From positions 1-64,000 of the forward strand of contig NZ_CABVII010000022.1 in NCBI RefSeq assembly GCF_902497995.1: DNA of 64,000 nt, given 5' to 3'. Made by a program: the position numbers and the translations under genes. Numbering within the stretch: position 1 is the stretch's first letter; every line of letters starts with the position of its first letter. The notes beneath the pieces are model-generated. The model ran no database searches, was not told the origin of the DNA, and was given only the letters and a program-made list of their open reading frames with translations. Below are positions 43,032 to 51,327 of this stretch, piece after piece. Origin of the DNA: Pseudomonas fluorescens. Its GTDB lineage: Bacteria; Pseudomonadota; Gammaproteobacteria; Pseudomonadales; Pseudomonadaceae.

Positions 43032-43180
43032 CGCCTGATACACCGCGTTCGCGGGCAAGCCCTAATGCCAACTAGTTAAGGCGCGGACCCTGTGGGAGCG
43101 GGCTTGCTCGCGAAAGCGGTGTATCAGGCGACATCAATATTGACTGGACCGCCGTCTTCGCGAGCAAGCCCGCTCCCACA
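43032..43180. repeat. Composite REP element (BIME) between convergent genes
   Basis: Two inverted REP units, TGTGGGAGCGGGCTTGCTCG plus CGAA (43091-43114) and its reverse (43157-43180). An outer 15-bp inverted pair, CGCCTGATACACCGC (43032-43046) and GCGGTGTATCAGGCG (43116-43130), flanks the CTAATGCC-N4-AGTTAAGG repeat (43062-43081). This is the P. fluorescens-type REP. Confidence 0.8.
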
Positions 43181-43257
43181 GGTTTTGCAGCACCCACAAG
43201 ATGCCCCGTGACCATCAGGTCGCGGGGCGTCTGGTTGGGCCCAGGGTCTCCCCAGCC

Positions 43258-45111
43258 CTAGCTGCCCTTGAGGCGATAGCTGACCTGCGCGCGACTCATG
43301 CCGAGCATCTGCGCCGCCGCCGTGATGTTGCCACCCGAGCGTTCCATTGCCAGGCGCACCAGGTGCAATTCGATTTCTGCCAAGGGTGTATGCAACACCT
43401 GTTGGCGCCCGGAGACGAAGGCCTGCAGGCCTTCCAACACCGGCGCGCGAAGTGAGCCTGCATTATCTTCGTCAGTTGAAGCTGTGGGTGCCCGCACCTT
43501 ATCGGCCGCCTCTTCACGTCGCTCGGTAGCAGACAAGCGCCCCTCAGGAGTCAGGCCGATCGCCATTGCCATCAACGGCGCCCCGACCTCGGCCAGATGC
43601 ACGATGTCTATAACCTCGCCATCGCCAGCGCAAATCACCCCACGCTCGATCAGGTTCTGCAGTTCACGAATATTGCCGGGAAACCGATAAGTGAGCAGCG
43701 CGTTGACCAGCCTAGTGCTGAACCCCGCCAGCTGGCGTCCATGGCGCAGGCTGAAATGACGCAGGAAGTAACTCATCAGCAGCGGGATATCTTCGCGACG
43801 CTCGCGCAACGGCGGCAGATGAATAGGGAACACATTCAATCGGTAGAACAAGTCTTCACGAAAACGTCCGGCCTCAACCTCGCGTCGCAGATCCAGGTTG
43901 GTCGCGGCGATGACCCGTACGTCCACCCGGATCGGCGTTGTGCCACCGACCCGCTCGATTTCGCCTTCCTGCAAGGCGCGCAGAATCTTGCTCTGCGCAC
44001 TGAAGCTCAAGGTCGCTATTTCGTCGAGGAACAACGTCCCGCCATGGGCTCGCTCGAAACGCCCGGCACGGGAACGATCGGCACCGGTAAAGGCACCCCG
44101 CTCGACACCGAACAGTTCGGCCTCCACCAGGTTCTCCGGCAAGGTGGCGCAGTTGAGTGCCACCAGCGGCATCTGCTGCCGGGAACTGGCTTGATACAGC
44201 GAGCGGGCGAACAACTCTTTGCCGACCCCCGATTCCCCGGTCAACAACACCGTCGCCTGGGTCGGCGCGACGCGTTGCAGCAATTGAGTGGCCACCACGA
44301 ACGCCGCCGAAATGCCCACCAGCGGTTTGCCGTCGGCTGGCTGCTCCAGCTCGGCAACGGTGGTCTCGGTACCCGAGGCGTAGGTGCTGCGACTGAGGAA
44401 GTCGCCCGGGTCCAGATAGGCCAGATCGACATCGATGTCGTCCCACTGATCGGCCGGTTTGCCAACGATCCGGCAGGCCGGATGGCCCATCGAGCGGCAC
44501 TCTTGCTCGCGAAACACGACCAGCCGGCCGAGCAGCGACGAGGCGTAGCCGCTGGCATAACCGATCTCCATCCAACAGGCCGGTTCGCCGCCCAGGCCAT
44601 AGGCGGCAATGTGCTCGTCGTCTTCGAGTGAATTGTGCCAAAGGAACTCGGAATAGAAGTGGCCAACGCCAGAATCGATTTCGAAACGCACCACCTCGAC
44701 ATTGACCATGCCTTCGAGCATGTGCAGCCGCGGTCCGGCGCTATACAGACTGGCGTCATCACCTTCTGGCCACTGCTCGCTGACCTGGGCAGCGTCACGC
44801 GCACCGGCCTGCCAGCCGATGCGCGTGAGCAGGCCACGTGCCTTGTCGAACCCCAGCGCCTCGATCAGCTCGCGGCGGATGGCGCCAAACGCAGAGCCTT
44901 GCAGCAGCATCATGCGCTGGCCACACAACCAGACGCTGCCGTCCTGCGGGGAAAAGGCCACGGTCTGCGCCAGCTGCTCAGCCGTTGGCAGGCCGCTGGC
45001 GCCGAACTGACTGGCGCGGTCGACGATCAGGTGCTTCTGCCGGCCAAGCATCTGCATGAGGAACTCCTCATCGGCAGGACGACCGGTCTTGGGAGGCGTA
45101 GTACGAGTCAT
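43258..45111 (-). CDS. XylR/DmpR-type sigma-54-dependent activator
   Basis: A 617-residue enhancer-binding protein. The XylR_N and V4R sensor domains lie at about 20-220 (FGASGLPTAEQ, YASGYASSLLGR, ECRSMGHPACRIVG). The AAA+ domain has Walker A GESGVGKE (292-299), the sigma-54 contact loop GAFTGA (339-344) and GGTLFLDEIATL. A Fis-type HTH (NITAAAQMLGMSRAQVSYRL) ends it. XylR/DmpR-type proteins bind an aromatic effector in the sensor domain. It is divergent from pchA, whose promoter is of -24/-12 type, so it is the likely p-cresol sensor (a PchR role). Confidence 0.9.
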   Translation of the reverse strand: MTRTTPPKTGRPADEEFLMQMLGRQKHLIVDRASQFGASGLPTAEQLAQTVAFSPQDGSVWLCGQRMMLLQGSAFGAIRRELIEALGFDKARGLLTRIGWQAGARDAAQVSEQWPEGDDASLYSAGPRLHMLEGMVNVEVVRFEIDSGVGHFYSEFLWHNSLEDDEHIAAYGLGGEPACWMEIGYASGYASSLLGRLVVFREQECRSMGHPACRIVGKPADQWDDIDVDLAYLDPGDFLSRSTYASGTETTVAELEQPADGKPLVGISAAFVVATQLLQRVAPTQATVLLTGESGVGKELFARSLYQASSRQQMPLVALNCATLPENLVEAELFGVERGAFTGADRSRAGRFERAHGGTLFLDEIATLSFSAQSKILRALQEGEIERVGGTTPIRVDVRVIAATNLDLRREVEAGRFREDLFYRLNVFPIHLPPLRERREDIPLLMSYFLRHFSLRHGRQLAGFSTRLVNALLTYRFPGNIRELQNLIERGVICAGDGEVIDIVHLAEVGAPLMAMAIGLTPEGRLSATERREEAADKVRAPTASTDEDNAGSLRAPVLEGLQAFVSGRQQVLHTPLAEIELHLVRLAMERSGGNITAAAQMLGMSRAQVSYRLKGS

Positions 45112-45288
45112 GGGCAGTCAACAAGAGGCAGGTGGGTAACCTATGAGTATGCCCAGCCCTCCCGTCGGGTCAATCCGCCAGCGATCGACTCCGCTCTCCC
45201 GGCTAGCCATTTGTCCGATAACCGCACAGGTTCTGCTCAGCCAACCTGGCGTTGAGCTTTCAACAGGGCGGCGACTTCTCTGCATAAA

Positions 45289-45336
45289 TTTGCGCACCAC
45301 TGCTTTCCAGTCCCTGCCCGAGGCAGGTTTTGCGCA
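45289..45336 (+). promoter_or_regulatory. Paired TTTGCGCA elements, candidate activator sites of pchA
   Basis: TTTGCGCA at 45289-45296 and 45329-45336, exactly 40 bp apart (about four helix turns), 104 and 64 bp before the -24 box. The second extends to the palindrome TTGCGCAA. Confidence 0.55.
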
Positions 45337-45392
45337 ACCACCAAATAACGCAACATATTGTTTTTAAAGGTAATTAATCCCATAAAAAGACA

Positions 45393-45408
45393 TGGCACGA
45401 TAATTGTT
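45393..45408 (+). promoter_or_regulatory. Sigma-54 promoter of the pch operon
   Basis: TGGCAC-GATAA-TTGTT, 45 bp before the pchA ATG. The rest of the 342-bp gap (45112-45453) holds the activator sites and the divergent regulator promoter. An AATAAAAA motif (45429-45436) lies near the ribosome site. Confidence 0.75.
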
Positions 45409-45453
45409 AGTCAGCCTCTGTGCACTTTAATAAAAAATAGAGGTGACCTCGAC

Positions 45454-46938
45454 ATGACGACTACCCATTCCGCTCGCCCTGCCTACCAGAACCTTGAATT
45501 GCAGCCACTCGCCGGTCAATGGCGGGCCGGCAGCGCCGGTCGCCCGCTGGAGGTGTTCGACCCCTTCACCGGGACGCGCTTGCTGCAGATCACACTGGCC
45601 AATCGCGAAGACCTCGACGCGGCCTATCGCAAGGCGCGCGAAACCCAGGCCGATTGGGCGACCAAAGGGCCGGCCGAGCGTGGCCAGGTGCTGCTCAACG
45701 CAGTGAAGATCTTCGACGAACGTCGTGAAGAGATCATCGACTGGATCATTCGCGAGTCCGGCAGTACGCGCATCAAGGCGCAGATCGAATGGGGCGCCGC
45801 TCGCGCCATAACCCTGGAGTCGGCCAGCCTGCCAAGCCGCGTGCATGGGCGCATTCTTGCCTCCAACATCCCGGGCAAGGAAAGCCGCGTCTACCGTACC
45901 CCCCTGGGCGTGATCGGTGTGATCAGCCCGTGGAACTTCCCCCTGCACCTGACCGCCCGCTCCCTGGCACCGGCCCTGGCGCTGGGCAACGCCGTGGTGG
46001 TCAAGCCGGCCAGCGACACCCCCGTCACCGGCGGCCTGTTGCTGGCGCGAATCTTCGAGGAAGCCGGATTGCCGACTGGCGTGCTCAGTGTGGTGGTCGG
46101 TTCCGGCGCGGAAATCGGCGACGCCTTCGTCGAGCACCCGGTACCGGCGTTCATTTCCTTCACCGGCTCGACCCAGGTCGGACGCAACATCGGCCGCATC
46201 GCCAGCGGCGGTGAGCACCTCAAGCACGTTGCCCTGGAGCTGGGCGGCAACAGCCCGTTCGTGGTCCTGGCCGATGCCGACGTCGAGCAGGCCGTCAACG
46301 CCGCCGTGGTGGGCAAATTCCTCCACCAGGGGCAAATCTGCATGGCGATCAACCGCATCATCGTCGAGCAGCCGCTGCTGGAAACGTTCACCCGGCGATT
46401 CGTCGAGCGAGTCAAGGCACTGCCCTATGGCGACCCGAGTAACGCTCAAACCGTGATCGGTCCGGTGATCAACAGCAAGCAACTGGCCGGACTGCAAGAA
46501 AAGATCGCCACCGCTAAAGCCGAAGGCGCCACGCTGCTGGTTGGCGGTGAAGCCCAGGGCAACGTCCTGCCGCCGCACGTGTTCGGCAACGTCACCGCCG
46601 ACATGGACATTGCCCGTGAAGAAATCTTCGGTCCACTGGTGGGCATTCAGTCCGCCCGTGACGCCGAGCATGCCCTTGAACTGGCCAACAGCAGTGAATA
46701 CGGACTCTCCAGCGCTGTATTCACCGCAAGCCTGGAGCACGGCGTGCAGTTCGCCCAACGCATCCACGCCGGTATGACCCATGTCAACGACATCCCGGTC
46801 AATGACGAACCCAACGCGCCGTTCGGCGGTGAGAAAAACTCCGGCCTGGGTCGCTTCAACGGCGACTGGGCGATCGATGAGTTCACCACTGACCACTGGA
46901 TCACCCTGCAACATGCTCCAAGAGCGTATCCGTTCTGA
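45454..46938 (+). CDS. pchA: 4-hydroxybenzaldehyde dehydrogenase (aldehyde dehydrogenase family)
   Basis: A 494-residue ALDH: VISPWNFPLHLTARSLAPAL (cofactor site), FTGSTQVGRNIG, catalytic Glu in LELGGNSPFVVL, catalytic Cys in HQGQICMAINRI, and EEIFGPL. It is of the benzaldehyde/vanillin dehydrogenase group. It starts the pchA-C-X-F operon after AGAGGTGA and oxidises the 4-hydroxybenzaldehyde made by PchCF to 4-hydroxybenzoate, the substrate of PobA nearby. The name follows the operon order of P. putida; vanillin oxidation is also possible. Confidence 0.87.
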   Translation: MTTTHSARPAYQNLELQPLAGQWRAGSAGRPLEVFDPFTGTRLLQITLANREDLDAAYRKARETQADWATKGPAERGQVLLNAVKIFDERREEIIDWIIRESGSTRIKAQIEWGAARAITLESASLPSRVHGRILASNIPGKESRVYRTPLGVIGVISPWNFPLHLTARSLAPALALGNAVVVKPASDTPVTGGLLLARIFEEAGLPTGVLSVVVGSGAEIGDAFVEHPVPAFISFTGSTQVGRNIGRIASGGEHLKHVALELGGNSPFVVLADADVEQAVNAAVVGKFLHQGQICMAINRIIVEQPLLETFTRRFVERVKALPYGDPSNAQTVIGPVINSKQLAGLQEKIATAKAEGATLLVGGEAQGNVLPPHVFGNVTADMDIAREEIFGPLVGIQSARDAEHALELANSSEYGLSSAVFTASLEHGVQFAQRIHAGMTHVNDIPVNDEPNAPFGGEKNSGLGRFNGDWAIDEFTTDHWITLQHAPRAYPF

Positions 46939-46991
46939 GCTGGACCAAGGCACCCATGAACCCACCTGCCAATAAGAAAATGGAGTACGAA

Positions 46992-47327
46992 ATGTCTTCA
47001 CTCCTCAACAGCTCAGCTGTGAAACGGACCCTGTCTGCCTGCTTTGCCCTGCCCTTTATCGTACTGGCCGGCAACGCCGCTGCCGATGGCGACGGCGTCT
47101 GGAAAGGCGGCGAAAACGTCTATGCCAAGGTGTGCGGCCACTGCCACGAAAAACAGGTCGGCCCGACAATCACCGGTCGCCAGCTGCCACCGCAGTACAT
47201 CACGGCCATCGTGCGCAATGGCTTTCGCGCCATGCCGGCGTTCCCCGCCTCGTTCATCGACGATAACTCGCTGCAACAGGTCGCCGAGTACATTTCCAAA
47301 ATGCCCGCCCCGGCGGCCAAGCCTTGA
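46992..47327 (+). CDS. pchC: Cytochrome c subunit of p-cresol methylhydroxylase
   Basis: A 111-residue periplasmic c-type cytochrome: signal peptide ending near GNAAA, heme site CGHCH (48-52) and an axial Met81 in RAMPAF. It accepts electrons from the flavoprotein PchF, with which it forms an alpha2beta2 enzyme. The start at 46992 has GGAG six bases upstream and directly begins the signal sequence; an earlier ATG at 46956 would add residues before it. AATAAGAA (46971-46978) resembles a Crc motif. Confidence 0.87.
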   Translation: MSSLLNSSAVKRTLSACFALPFIVLAGNAAADGDGVWKGGENVYAKVCGHCHEKQVGPTITGRQLPPQYITAIVRNGFRAMPAFPASFIDDNSLQQVAEYISKMPAPAAKP

Positions 47328-47337
47328 GGAGTCAGCC

Positions 47338-48030
47338 ATGAACGTCGAACGTCGTTTGGTGCTAAAGGGTTTGGCTTTGAGCAGCCTGGCCGGTATCGCC
47401 ATGAGCAGCTCCGGCCTGACCATGGCCAACAGTGTCTTGGGCGCTCAGGCCAGGCCAGCGTTGCCGACCCTGGCCTTGGTCAGCAGTGAAGTGGCCGAGT
47501 CGGTTTTCCTCCAGGGGGTCAACGCCAGCCCGGCGGGCAAACAGGTCAAGGTGCAGCGCACCGACCTCAGCCTGGACTTCATCCTGGGCTTTGAAAAACG
47601 CCTGCGCAGCGGTCAAGCGCAACGCATCATCGGCCTGGTCGACGATGCCAGTGCCGCACTGATCATTGACCTGGCGCGCAGCGCCGGCGCGCGCGTGCAG
47701 TGGCTCGGCCAGCACCGCGCCACGGCCAACGCCTCACAGCACCGCCTGCTCAGCGCCGAAGCCGCCAGCGGCTGTGCGCCACAACTGGGCCTGAGCCTGA
47801 ACGCCTGCGGCACCGGTTTCAGTCTGACCGAACACCGTATGCATGGCCTGCAGGCGCCGCTGCAAGTGTCCGCGGCTGCCCGCAACAGCGCCGGCTCAGA
47901 CCAGTGGGCGGCCACGCTGGGCTACACCCTCGCCGCCTTGGGCAGCACCCATAACGGGCAAGCCCCACTGGTCACCCGCCGACTGTCGCCGCTTACCGGT
48001 AATTTCGTTTCGTTTTCGATCGAAGCTTGA
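47338..48030 (+). CDS. pchX: PchX-type conserved protein of the p-cresol operon
   Basis: A 230-residue protein without a known domain that I recognise. The N-terminus has a twin-arginine-like export signal (ERRLVLKGLALSSLAGIAMS), so it is likely periplasmic, where PchCF works. It stands between pchC and pchF, the position of pchX in P. putida, whose function is not established. The body is Ala/Ser/Gly-rich and has no metal or cofactor motif. A role in assembly of the flavocytochrome is plausible but unproven. Confidence 0.72.
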   Translation: MNVERRLVLKGLALSSLAGIAMSSSGLTMANSVLGAQARPALPTLALVSSEVAESVFLQGVNASPAGKQVKVQRTDLSLDFILGFEKRLRSGQAQRIIGLVDDASAALIIDLARSAGARVQWLGQHRATANASQHRLLSAEAASGCAPQLGLSLNACGTGFSLTEHRMHGLQAPLQVSAAARNSAGSDQWAATLGYTLAALGSTHNGQAPLVTRRLSPLTGNFVSFSIEA

Positions 48031-48043
48031 AGGAGCTAATCCA

Positions 48044-49612
48044 ATGACTGAGCAAATCAACAAGACCCTGCTCCCGCGCGGCGTCGACAGCGCAAACTTC
48101 GAGCAAGCCATCGCCAAGTTTCGCCAACTGCTGGGCGATGACAACGTCCTGGTCAAGGACGATCAACTGATCCCGTACAACAAGATCATGATGGCAGTGG
48201 ACAATGCCGCGCACACACCGTCGGCCGCCGTCACCGCCACCACCGTCGAACAGGTGCAGGGCGTGGTGAAGATCTGCAACGAGCACAAAGTCCCGGTGTG
48301 GACCATCTCCACCGGTCGCAACTTCGGTTACGGCTCCGCAGCACCAGGCCAGCGTGGCCAGATCATTCTCGACCTGAAGAAGATGAACAAAATCCTCCAC
48401 GTCGACGCTGAACTGGGTACCGCCCTGGTTGAGCCAGGCGTGACCTATCAGCAGCTTTACGACTACATCCAGGAACGCAACCTGCCGTTGATGCTGTCGT
48501 TCTCTGCGCCGTCGGCCATCGCCGGACCGTTGGGCAACACCATGGATCGCGGCGTGGGTTACACCCCCTACGGCGAACACTTCCTGATGCAGTGCGGCAT
48601 GGAAGTGGTGCTGGCCAATGGCGATGTGTACCGCACCGGCATGGGCGGCGTGAAAGGCGACAACGCCTGGCAGGTCTTCAAGTGGGGCTATGGCCCGACC
48701 CTGGACGGCATGTTCACCCAGGCCAACTACGGTATCTGCACGAAGATGGGCTTCTGGCTGATGCCCAAACCGCCCGTGATCAAACCGTTCGAGATCAAGT
48801 TCGAGAACGAATCGGACATCGCCGAGATCGTCGAATTCATCCGCCCGCTGCGCATCGCCCAGGTCATTCCCAATTCGGTAGTGATCGCTGGCGTACTCTG
48901 GGAAGCCTCTACCTGCAACACCCGCCGCTCCGACTACACCAGCGAGCCGGGCGCGACTTCCGACGCGATCCTCAAGCAGATCCAGAAAGACAAGAACCTC
49001 GGCGCCTGGAACGTCTACGCCGCCCTCTACGGCACCCAGGAGCAGGTTGACGTCAATTGGAATATCGTCACCGGCGCCCTGAAGCAACTGGGCAAGGGCC
49101 GAATCGTCACCCAGGAAGAGGCCGGTGACACCCAGCCGTTCAAGTACCGCGCCCAGTTGATGTCCGGGGTGCCCAACCTGCAGGAATTCGGCCTGTACAA
49201 CTGGCGTGGCGGCGGTGGCTCGATGTGGTTCGCCCCGGTGAGCCAGGCCCGGGGCAGCGAGTGCGACAAACAGCAGGCGCTGGCCAAGAAGACCCTCAAC
49301 AAGCACGGCCTGGACTATGTCGGCGAGTTCATCGTCGGCTGGCGCGACATGCACCACGTCATCGACGTGTTGTATGACCGCACCAACCCGCAAGAGACCA
49401 AACGCGCTAACGCCTGCTTTGCCGAATTGCTGGATGTATTCGAGAAGGAAGGCTACGCCGTCTACCGCGTCAACACCGCCTTCCAGGATCGGGTTGCGCA
49501 GAGCTACGGCCCGGTCAAACGCAAGCTTGAACATGCCATCAAGCGTGCGCTGGACCCGAACAACATTCTGGCACCGGGCAAGTCGGGCATCGACCTGGCC
49601 AACCCATTCTGA
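48044..49612 (+). CDS. pchF: Flavoprotein subunit of p-cresol methylhydroxylase
   Basis: A 522-residue FAD protein of the vanillyl-alcohol oxidase/PCMH family: an N-terminal PCMH FAD-binding domain (VTATTVEQVQGVVKICNEH, STGRNFGYGSAAPGQRGQI, ALVEPGVTYQQLYDYI, GPLGNTMDRGVGYTPYG) and a C-terminal cap ending PNNILAPGKSGIDL. It oxidises and hydrates the methyl group of p-cresol to 4-hydroxybenzyl alcohol and then the aldehyde. Eugenol hydroxylase and 4-alkylphenol hydroxylases share this fold, so related 4-alkylphenols could be the true substrate. A strong terminator follows. Confidence 0.9.
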   Translation: MTEQINKTLLPRGVDSANFEQAIAKFRQLLGDDNVLVKDDQLIPYNKIMMAVDNAAHTPSAAVTATTVEQVQGVVKICNEHKVPVWTISTGRNFGYGSAAPGQRGQIILDLKKMNKILHVDAELGTALVEPGVTYQQLYDYIQERNLPLMLSFSAPSAIAGPLGNTMDRGVGYTPYGEHFLMQCGMEVVLANGDVYRTGMGGVKGDNAWQVFKWGYGPTLDGMFTQANYGICTKMGFWLMPKPPVIKPFEIKFENESDIAEIVEFIRPLRIAQVIPNSVVIAGVLWEASTCNTRRSDYTSEPGATSDAILKQIQKDKNLGAWNVYAALYGTQEQVDVNWNIVTGALKQLGKGRIVTQEEAGDTQPFKYRAQLMSGVPNLQEFGLYNWRGGGGSMWFAPVSQARGSECDKQQALAKKTLNKHGLDYVGEFIVGWRDMHHVIDVLYDRTNPQETKRANACFAELLDVFEKEGYAVYRVNTAFQDRVAQSYGPVKRKLEHAIKRALDPNNILAPGKSGIDLANPF

Positions 49613-49624
49613 ATGCACTTGAGG

Positions 49625-49654
49625 CCCCGCCAGGCTTGTCCTGGCGGGGATTTT
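49625..49654 (+). terminator. Rho-independent terminator after pchF
   Basis: CCCCGCCAGG, five-base loop, CCTGGCGGGG, then ATTTT: a perfect 10-bp GC stem lying before the second cytochrome gene. Confidence 0.8.
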
Positions 49655-49672
49655 CCATTGGTAGGAAACGCA

Positions 49673-50041
49673 ATGACTTACACACAATTGCTGGTTGCCA
49701 GCGCCCTGCTGCTGGCCGCCCCCCTGACACTGGCCCAGGGCGACGCCGCTCAAGGCCAAGCCCTTTTCAGCACTCAGTGCGGCTTCTGTCACAGCCCCGA
49801 AGCGGGCAAGAACCTGATGGGGCCGAGCCTGCACGGTGTCTTCGGTCGTCTCAGCGCCCAGGCACCGGCGTTCACCTATTCCGCCGCCCTGCAAGGCGCC
49901 AGGCTGCAGTGGAATGACGCCAATCTGGACAAGTGGCTGGCCAGCCCTGCCGCACTGCTGCCGGGCAACATGATGATGTTCCCGGGGCAGGCCGACGCGC
50001 AAAGCCGTCAGAACCTGATCGCGTACCTCAAGACCCTGTAG
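49673..50041 (+). CDS. Class I cytochrome c, second electron acceptor of the p-cresol module
   Basis: A 122-residue periplasmic cytochrome: signal peptide ending TLAQG, heme site CGFCH (36-40), GPSLHGVFGR, and an axial Met in PGNMMMF (about 100). It resembles mitochondrial-type cytochrome c more than PchC. It lies after the pchF terminator, so it would be made at a lower level by read-through or from its own promoter. It may carry electrons from PchC to the oxidases. Confidence 0.85.
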   Translation: MTYTQLLVASALLLAAPLTLAQGDAAQGQALFSTQCGFCHSPEAGKNLMGPSLHGVFGRLSAQAPAFTYSAALQGARLQWNDANLDKWLASPAALLPGNMMMFPGQADAQSRQNLIAYLKTL

Positions 50042-50062
50042 GAGCCGGCTTGCCGGCGAAGC
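50038..50062. repeat. REP element after the second cytochrome gene
   Basis: GTAGGAGCCGGCTTGCCGGC then GAAGC, the same unit as at 18575. Its first bases overlap the stop codon of the cytochrome gene. Confidence 0.75.
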
Positions 50063-50185
50063 TTTTGATCTTGTTTGACTGATCGCTCCCTCACATCTTT
50101 CTGGGGCTGCCAAATACTGTGGCCCCCTCGCCACAAGTTGGTGTGTACTGCTGTTCAGATCAACTGCCTGAATGAAGGATCGGCC

Positions 50186-51193
50186 ATGGATCTCATATTT
50201 CTTGGTACTTCAGCAGGAGTGCCTACCCGAAATCGAAATGTGAGCGGCACCGCGCTCATCGAATCCTCTGGCAAGGGCTGGTATCTGGTGGATTGCGGTG
50301 AAGCCACCCAGCATCAACTGCTACGCACACCCTTGTCGGTAAAAAACCTTCGCGGGTGCTTCATAACGCATGTACACGGTGATCATTGCTTCGGCTTACC
50401 CGGCCTGCTGGCCACTGCTGGCATGTCGGGGCGCCTGGAACCGCTCGATGTAGTGTTGCCGGCTGCGCTACATGACTGGGTGCGCCTCAGCCTGAGCGTC
50501 AGCAGGACCTGCCTGCCCTTCGAGGTGCATTTGCATGCGACCGAAACCTTGAATGGCTGGCGAAACGGCACTGTTCAGGTCAACACCGTTGCCCTGTCCC
50601 ATCGTGTTCCCAGTCATGGCTACATATTTGCCGAATCAACTCCTGACCCGCGACTGGATGTGCAACGTCTGGAGGCCGAGGGCGTTCCTCGCGGCCCGCT
50701 TTGGGGTGAGTTGGCGCATGGACGCGAGGTTGAGCACGCCGGACGAATATTGCGTGCGGAGCACTATTTACGCCCTGCGCGACCCGGTCAACGCTTCATC
50801 GTCTGTGGCGATAACGACACCCCCGAACTGCTGGCCAAGGTGGTTCCAGGTGCGGACGTGCTGGTGCACGAGGCAACCTTCACCCAGTCATTGATCGATC
50901 GCACCCGCGAGAGTTATGGACACAGCAGCGCCGCCGCCGTGGCGCGTTTTGCCGAGTCGGCAGGTATTCCCAACCTGGTGCTCACCCACTTCAGTGCACG
51001 CTATCAATCCGATCCCGAACACAGCCCGTTCATTGGGGATATCCGCGCGGAAGCATCGGAACATTTCAGCGGCCAGTTGATCCTGGCGCGTGATCTGCAA
51101 CGCTACCATCTTGATCGGGATGGTCGTCTGCAAGTCGTTGCTGACTTTGACTACGGGTTGGAAGAAGTCATGCAATCCAAAGATAACCGATAA
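50186..51193 (+). CDS. rnz: Ribonuclease Z (tRNA 3'-processing, metallo-beta-lactamase fold)
   Basis: A 335-residue ElaC/RNase Z-like protein: MDLIFLGTSAGVPTRNRNVS at the start, the zinc motif THVHGDHCFGLPGL (HxHxDH), the RNase Z segment LSHRVPSHGYIFAE, CGDNDTPELL, VHEATF and LTHFSARY. It cleaves tRNA precursors to form the 3' end. The ATG at 50186 follows AAGGATCGG and is the conserved start. Codons about 19-84 are duplicated almost exactly at 53833-54031. It is a housekeeping-type gene amid catabolic modules. Confidence 0.9.
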   Translation: MDLIFLGTSAGVPTRNRNVSGTALIESSGKGWYLVDCGEATQHQLLRTPLSVKNLRGCFITHVHGDHCFGLPGLLATAGMSGRLEPLDVVLPAALHDWVRLSLSVSRTCLPFEVHLHATETLNGWRNGTVQVNTVALSHRVPSHGYIFAESTPDPRLDVQRLEAEGVPRGPLWGELAHGREVEHAGRILRAEHYLRPARPGQRFIVCGDNDTPELLAKVVPGADVLVHEATFTQSLIDRTRESYGHSSAAAVARFAESAGIPNLVLTHFSARYQSDPEHSPFIGDIRAEASEHFSGQLILARDLQRYHLDRDGRLQVVADFDYGLEEVMQSKDNR

Positions 51194-51327
51194 AGTGACA
51201 GACATGATTTTGTACAGCTATTTTGAAATATTGAACTAGCCTCTACTTCTTCTCAGGATTTTTAGTGGTGCGAGGTGCATCTGCATCTTCGGCCAACCCT
51301 GTCGACTGAACCTGTACAAGTGATCCG

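Noticed and set aside
43032..43180. CRISPR-like repeat cluster
   Set aside because: Repeats are inverted REP units without regular spacers; no cas genes nearby.
47993..50134. 713-codon minus-strand frame opposite pchF and the cytochrome gene
   Set aside because: The plus strand carries pchF with clear FAD motifs and a terminator; the mirror frame has no family features.
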